A stretch of 64,000 bases of DNA, taken from Haemophilus haemolyticus_M. Its GTDB lineage: Bacteria > Pseudomonadota > Gammaproteobacteria > Enterobacterales > Pasteurellaceae. Both the position numbers and the translations under genes were made by a program. The notes under the pieces are model-generated. The model did not search any database. It was not told where the DNA came from and saw only the letters and a program-made list of their open reading frames with translations. The DNA lies in assembly GCF_003490935.1 (NCBI RefSeq), contig NZ_QQGD01000007.1, forward strand, positions 1-64,000. The letters run 5' to 3'. The stretch's first letter is position 1. Every line of letters begins with the position of its first letter. This document shows, in pieces, positions 60,128-64,000 of the stretch.

Positions 60128-60991
60128 ATGAAAAAAACGCTCGTTGCTGCATTAATTAGTTCTGTCATATTACTCACAGGCTGCCAAGATAAAGATACTG
60201 AAGCAAAAATAAAACAACTAAATCAAACAGTAGCACAACTCAGTACTGAAAATACCAAATTAAAAGAGCAAATAGAAAAAACAGTCCCAGCAATTTTTGT
60301 GGAAAATGATGAAATATTTAATCAATCTGAAATTATTAAACATCCTAAATCGAAAGAAGATTACCAGCCTGAAGAAACCAAAATTGAGTATTCAATTTCA
60401 ACAATAAAAACTAATATTGATTGGCTTAATGATCTATTATGGAAAAAATTGACTGAAAACGAAGAAACGAAAAATATTTCTCGTGAACAATTTATAGCAC
60501 GTTATCAAACAGCTTTTGAGGAAGACAAAAAAGAAGTAAAAGAAACGCCATCTTTTGGTATTTCTCATTCTATGTGGACAGATTTTATTGCACAAAAAGA
60601 AAAACTTGCAACTTTTGCTATTAGTTTTTATGACTATGAAGGCGGTGCTCATGGGATAGAAGGTAATCGCTATTTCACAATTGATCTAACTACACGCCAT
60701 ATTTTGACATTAAATGATTTATTTAATGAAAAAGATTTACCGAAAGTAAAAACACTTTTATGGGAGCAATATAATAATAGCAATAAGGAATATGAACCTC
60801 TTATTGAAGTCGATAGTTTTAATTTATCGAACAATATTTACTTAGATTCAAGAGGTGTACATTTTATTTATGATGTCTATGAAATCGCCCCTTACGCAGC
60901 AGGAGAGCAGGATTTGTTGCTCTATTTTGGGCAACTAGAAGAATTATTTAGACCTGAATTTAAGCGAAATAACTATGTAAAATTTCTTTAA
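60128..60991 (+). CDS. Lipoprotein with DUF3298/RsiV-type domain
   Basis: A 287-residue lipoprotein with a signal peptide and lipobox LTGC (Cys19). A coiled coil (about 25-50: EAKIKQLNQTVAQLSTENTK) follows. The C-terminal half (about 110-287) has the DUF3298 hallmarks YDYEGGAHGIEGNRYFTIDL, LTLNDLF and the final EIAPYAAGEQDLLLYFGQLE. RsiV-type domains bind lysozyme in Bacillus, but here the role is unknown. It starts 18 nt after selB and may be cotranscribed. Confidence 0.85.
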   Translation: MKKTLVAALISSVILLTGCQDKDTEAKIKQLNQTVAQLSTENTKLKEQIEKTVPAIFVENDEIFNQSEIIKHPKSKEDYQPEETKIEYSISTIKTNIDWLNDLLWKKLTENEETKNISREQFIARYQTAFEEDKKEVKETPSFGISHSMWTDFIAQKEKLATFAISFYDYEGGAHGIEGNRYFTIDLTTRHILTLNDLFNEKDLPKVKTLLWEQYNNSNKEYEPLIEVDSFNLSNNIYLDSRGVHFIYDVYEIAPYAAGEQDLLLYFGQLEELFRPEFKRNNYVKFL

Positions 60992-61001
60992 GGAAACAAA
61001 C

Positions 61002-61034
61002 AAAAAGTGCGGTAAAAATTCACCGCACTTTTTT
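61002..61034. terminator. Inverted uptake-signal terminator between lipoprotein gene and atpC
   Basis: AAAAAGTGCGGT (61002-61013) pairs with ACCGCACTTTTT (61022-61033). It serves both converging transcription units, including the end of the atp operon. Confidence 0.88.
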
Positions 61035-61035
61035 A

Positions 61036-61464
61036 TTACCGTCTTATTTTCAAGAGTTTTTCAGTCAATTCATAAGCTCGAAGTTTTGCTAACTCTTTAG
61101 AAAGTTTCGCAACCAGTAAATCATGATCTACATCTGATACATGAGATACAATGTTCTCTTCAGCTTTACGTTTTGCTTCGCGAATACGATCAGCATCTAA
61201 TTCACTACCACGGATAGCAACATCTGCTAGTACCGTAACAATATTTGGTTGAACCTCTAAAAAACCACCGGAAACATAGATAACTTCTTCATTTCCATCT
61301 TGAAGGGTAAATTTAACAATCCCTGGCTTAATTGCCGTTAGCAATGGTGTATGTCCAGGGAGAATGCCTAATTCCCCCTCAACACCTGTTGCTTGGATTT
61401 GTTTTACTTCACCTTCAAAGATTTTTCGCTCTGCGCTTACTATTGTTAAATTAAATGTCGCCAT
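61036..61464 (-). CDS. atpC: F1Fo ATP synthase epsilon subunit
   Basis: A 142-residue epsilon subunit. The N-terminal beta-sandwich carries GEVKQIQATGVEGELGILPGHTPLLTAIKPG, and a C-terminal helical hairpin follows. It couples rotation of the central stalk and can inhibit ATP hydrolysis. It is the last gene of the atp operon, 30 nt after atpD. Confidence 0.97.
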   Translation of the reverse strand: MATFNLTIVSAERKIFEGEVKQIQATGVEGELGILPGHTPLLTAIKPGIVKFTLQDGNEEVIYVSGGFLEVQPNIVTVLADVAIRGSELDADRIREAKRKAEENIVSHVSDVDHDLLVAKLSKELAKLRAYELTEKLLKIRR

Positions 61465-61494
61465 TTTTGTTCTCCTTCAAATGACTTGAAGTGA

Positions 61495-62868
61495 TTACAT
61501 ATTTTTGGCTTTTTCTAGCGCTTCGTCGATTGAACCTACCATATAGAACGCTTGTTCTGGGATATGGTCGTAATCACCGCTTAAAATACCTTTAAAGCCG
61601 CGAATGGTTTCTTTTAATGGAACATATTTACCCGGAGTACCATTAAATACTTCAGCAACGAAGAACGGTTGTGATAAGAAACGTTCAATTTTACGTGCAC
61701 GTGCTACCACTAATTTATCTTCTTCAGATAATTCGTCCATACCAAGAATTGCGATAATATCTTTCAATTCTTTATAACGTTGTAAAATACCTTGTACACC
61801 ACGAGCAACATCATAATGTTCTTGACCAACAACAAGTGGGTCTAGCTGACGTGAAGTTGAATCTAATGGATCAACCGCAGGGTAGATACCTAAAGATGCA
61901 ATTTGACGACTTAATACAACGGTTGAGTCTAAGTGCGCAAAGGTTGTTGCTGGAGATGGGTCAGTTAAGTCATCCGCAGGTACATATACCGCTTGTACAG
62001 AGGTAATAGAACCTGTTTTGGTTGATGTAATACGTTCTTGTAACACACCCATTTCTTCTGCTAATGTTGGTTGGTAACCTACCGCAGATGGCATACGACC
62101 TAATAACGCAGATACTTCAGTACCAGCAAGGGTATAACGATAGATATTATCCACGAAGAATAATACATCACGACCTTCATCACGGAATTTTTCTGCCATG
62201 GTTAAACCTGTTAACGCAACACGTAAACGGTTACCTGGTGGCTCATTCATCTGACCATAAACCAAAGATACTTTATCTAATACGTTAGAATCTTTCATTT
62301 CATGATAGAAGTCGTTACCTTCACGAGTACGTTCACCTACACCCGCAAATACGGAGTAACCTGAGTGTTCGATCGCGATGTTACGGATTAATTCCATCAT
62401 ATTTACGGTTTTACCTACACCCGCACCACCGAATAAACCAACTTTACCACCTTTTGCAAATGGACAAATTAAGTCGATAACTTTGATACCGGTTTCTAAT
62501 AATTCCGTACTGTTTGATTGTTCTTCATAGCTTGGTGCAGAACGGTGGATAGCCCAACGCTCTTCTTCACCGATTGGACCTTGTTCGTCAATTGGTTCAC
62601 CCAATACATTCATAATACGACCAAGGGTTTTTGTGCCTACCGGTACTTGAATCGGATCATTCGTATTTTCTACTTTTAAACCACGTTTTAAACCGTCAGA
62701 AGCACCTAATGCGATACAACGTACCACACCGCCACCTAATTGTTGTTGCACCTCAAGTGTTAAACCTGATTCAACTTTTAATGCATCGTAAACTTTTGGC
62801 ACTGCATCTTGTGGAAATTCAACGTCAATCACCGCACCGATGATTTGTACAATTTTTCCTGCTGACAT
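61495..62868 (-). CDS. atpD: F1Fo ATP synthase beta subunit
   Basis: A 457-residue catalytic subunit. The P-loop is GGAGVGKTVNMMELI (near residue 150). DVLFFVDNIYRYTLAGTEVSALLGRMPSAVGYQPTLAEEMG includes Walker B and the DELSEED-like lever appears as MDELSEEDKL. The start at 62868 (MSAGKIVQIIGAVIDVEF) is chosen because it follows AGAGGAACGGTA with good spacing. A longer frame from 62901 would overlap atpG. Confidence 0.97.
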   Translation of the reverse strand: MSAGKIVQIIGAVIDVEFPQDAVPKVYDALKVESGLTLEVQQQLGGGVVRCIALGASDGLKRGLKVENTNDPIQVPVGTKTLGRIMNVLGEPIDEQGPIGEEERWAIHRSAPSYEEQSNSTELLETGIKVIDLICPFAKGGKVGLFGGAGVGKTVNMMELIRNIAIEHSGYSVFAGVGERTREGNDFYHEMKDSNVLDKVSLVYGQMNEPPGNRLRVALTGLTMAEKFRDEGRDVLFFVDNIYRYTLAGTEVSALLGRMPSAVGYQPTLAEEMGVLQERITSTKTGSITSVQAVYVPADDLTDPSPATTFAHLDSTVVLSRQIASLGIYPAVDPLDSTSRQLDPLVVGQEHYDVARGVQGILQRYKELKDIIAILGMDELSEEDKLVVARARKIERFLSQPFFVAEVFNGTPGKYVPLKETIRGFKGILSGDYDHIPEQAFYMVGSIDEALEKAKNM

Positions 62869-62884
62869 TACCGTTCCTCTTTTC

Positions 62885-63754
62885 TTAAATCGCTGCCGCA
62901 CCGGCTACGATTTCATTCAATTCATTTGTGATACTTGCTTGACGAGCTTTGTTATACACCAACCGCAGATCATTAATTAAATTACCTGCATTATCAGTTG
63001 CTGCTTTCATTGCTACCATTCGAGCCGCTTGTTCTGAAGCTAAATTATCTACAACCGCTTGATAAATTTGGGATTCTAAATAACGAACTAAAAGACTATC
63101 TAATAGTACTTTTGGTTCTGGCTCATAAAGATAATCCCAAGTCTGTTGTCTTTCATTTAAATGATCGTCTTTAGATTCTGGTAAAGGAACTAATTGTTGT
63201 ACAACAGGTTTTTGCGACATCGTATTAACAAATTTATTGTATGCAATATAAACTGCATCAATTTCACCATTACGATAAGCATCAAACATTGTATTTGCGA
63301 CACCAATTAATTCTTCTAGAGCAGGCGTATCGCCTAAACCAGAAAGTTGACCTTTGATATTAAATCCAAAGGAACGGAAAAAACTAATCCCTTTTGAACC
63401 TATTAAGCCCAAATCTGTAGAGATATTTTGTTCTTTCCAATTTTTGATTTGGTTAAGTGTGGTTTTGAATAAATTAACATTTAAACCACCACACATACCA
63501 CGATCTGTTGAAATAACCAAGATACCGATTTTCTTCACTTCACGCTCAACTAAGAACGGATGTTTATAACCGACACTTGCTTTAGACACATGACTAATAA
63601 CGTTACGGATAGTTTCAGAATACGGACGAGATGCAGCCATACGATCCTGCGTTTTACGCATTTTCGAGGTCGCCACCATTTCCATTGCCTTAGTAATTTT
63701 TTGTGTACTTTGTACACTGGCAATTTTGGTTTTTATCTCTTTTGCACCTGCCAT
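62885..63754 (-). CDS. atpG: F1Fo ATP synthase gamma subunit
   Basis: A 289-residue central-stalk subunit. The N-terminal helix MAGAKEIKTKIASVQSTQKI with TKAMEMVATSKMRKTQ and the C-terminal helix ATDNAGNLINDLRLVYNKAR form the rotating coiled coil. It lies between atpA and atpD, the standard atpAGDC order. Confidence 0.97.
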   Translation of the reverse strand: MAGAKEIKTKIASVQSTQKITKAMEMVATSKMRKTQDRMAASRPYSETIRNVISHVSKASVGYKHPFLVEREVKKIGILVISTDRGMCGGLNVNLFKTTLNQIKNWKEQNISTDLGLIGSKGISFFRSFGFNIKGQLSGLGDTPALEELIGVANTMFDAYRNGEIDAVYIAYNKFVNTMSQKPVVQQLVPLPESKDDHLNERQQTWDYLYEPEPKVLLDSLLVRYLESQIYQAVVDNLASEQAARMVAMKAATDNAGNLINDLRLVYNKARQASITNELNEIVAGAAAI

Positions 63755-63769
63755 CTTATCTCTCCGTTA

Positions 63770-64000
63770 CTACCAAGCACTATTCGCTTTAAAACTATCT
63801 AAAATACCTTTTAATGTATCTTTGATTTCGTCATTATAGTTACCGGTTTTAGTAAGCTCTTGCATAAACTCAGCGTGATTACGGTTAGAATAATCTAAAA
63901 GTGCGGTCTCAAAACTTGCAATTTTTGATAATTCCACGTCATCCAAATAACCAAATTCAACAGCAAACAATACAACCGCTTGTTCTGCAACAGATAATGG
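63770..64000 (-). CDS. atpA: F1Fo ATP synthase alpha subunit, C-terminal part
   Basis: The last 76 codons of AtpA, cut by the window edge: PLSVAEQAVVLFAVEFGYLD onward to LKGILDSFKANSAW. This is the helical C-terminal domain of the non-catalytic nucleotide-binding subunit. atpG follows after 15 nt. Confidence 0.96.
   Translation of the reverse strand, partial: PLSVAEQAVVLFAVEFGYLDDVELSKIASFETALLDYSNRNHAEFMQELTKTGNYNDEIKDTLKGILDSFKANSAW

Overview
The window is Pasteurellaceae chromosome of the Haemophilus influenzae / H. haemolyticus group. The evidence is the AT-rich composition, the many copies of the Haemophilus DNA uptake signal (AAGTGCGGT and complement), near-textbook H. influenzae proteins (protein D/GlpQ, the peroxiredoxin-glutaredoxin fusion, AphA, OxyR), and Haemophilus gene neighbourhoods. 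From memory, the order of blocks differs from strain Rd KW20, so this is another strain or a close relative such as H. haemolyticus.

Layout. 1-12541: end of tuf; tusDCB with a YheO-like regulator; fkpA, slyX, the PGdx peroxidase, oxyR-fabR, greB, tex, gyrB, rpe-gph. 12859-18264: hslVU protease, aphA phosphatase behind CRP-like and PurR-like sites, secB plus a rhodanese-like protein, dcuB. 18397-29783: gnd, an orphan beta-helix repeat protein, a GNAT enzyme, pgl-zwf (pentose phosphate genes on one strand), cysQ, an OPT transporter, nudE, hslR, asnC/asnA, then a decayed IS3-type transposase. 30147-39899: the glycerol-3-phosphate regulon, with glpABC and glpT-glpQ diverging from a region that has two perfect CRP cores, followed by glpFK. 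39982-42010: gpt and pepD. 56703-60991: selC (tRNA-Sec), selA, selB and a lipoprotein. 61036-64000: atpC, atpD, atpG and the end of atpA.

Between pepD and selC lies a 14.6-kb integrated element (42107-56726) inserted into the 3' end of tRNA-Sec. It has a P4-type integrase, near-direct att repeats and all its clear genes on the minus strand. It encodes AlpA, a winged-helix protein, a terminase-small-subunit-like protein, a Rha-type protein, a DUF669-like protein, a large unknown protein, an Ash/Icd-like region, an SF3 (D5-type) helicase and a toxin-first HigBA-like pair. No capsid, tail, portal, lysis or large-terminase gene is visible, so it looks like a phage satellite (P4-like or PICI-like).

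The most striking feature is in the leader of the satellite's replication operon (47076-48611, minus strand). Two C4/CI-type antisense-RNA modules sit in tandem. Each has a 74-76 nt closed stem-loop RNA whose inner segments are complementary to one target upstream and one target downstream. The downstream target covers the Shine-Dalgarno of an Icd-like ORF, as in the immunity regions of phages P1/P7 and P4. The two modules share a scaffold but carry different recognition arms, so they appear to be two immunity specificities in series. An intrinsic-terminator hairpin lies inside each module and a third lies further on. Paired inverted iteron clusters near both ends, phased repeats and a 25-bp palindrome complete a dense cis-regulatory set.
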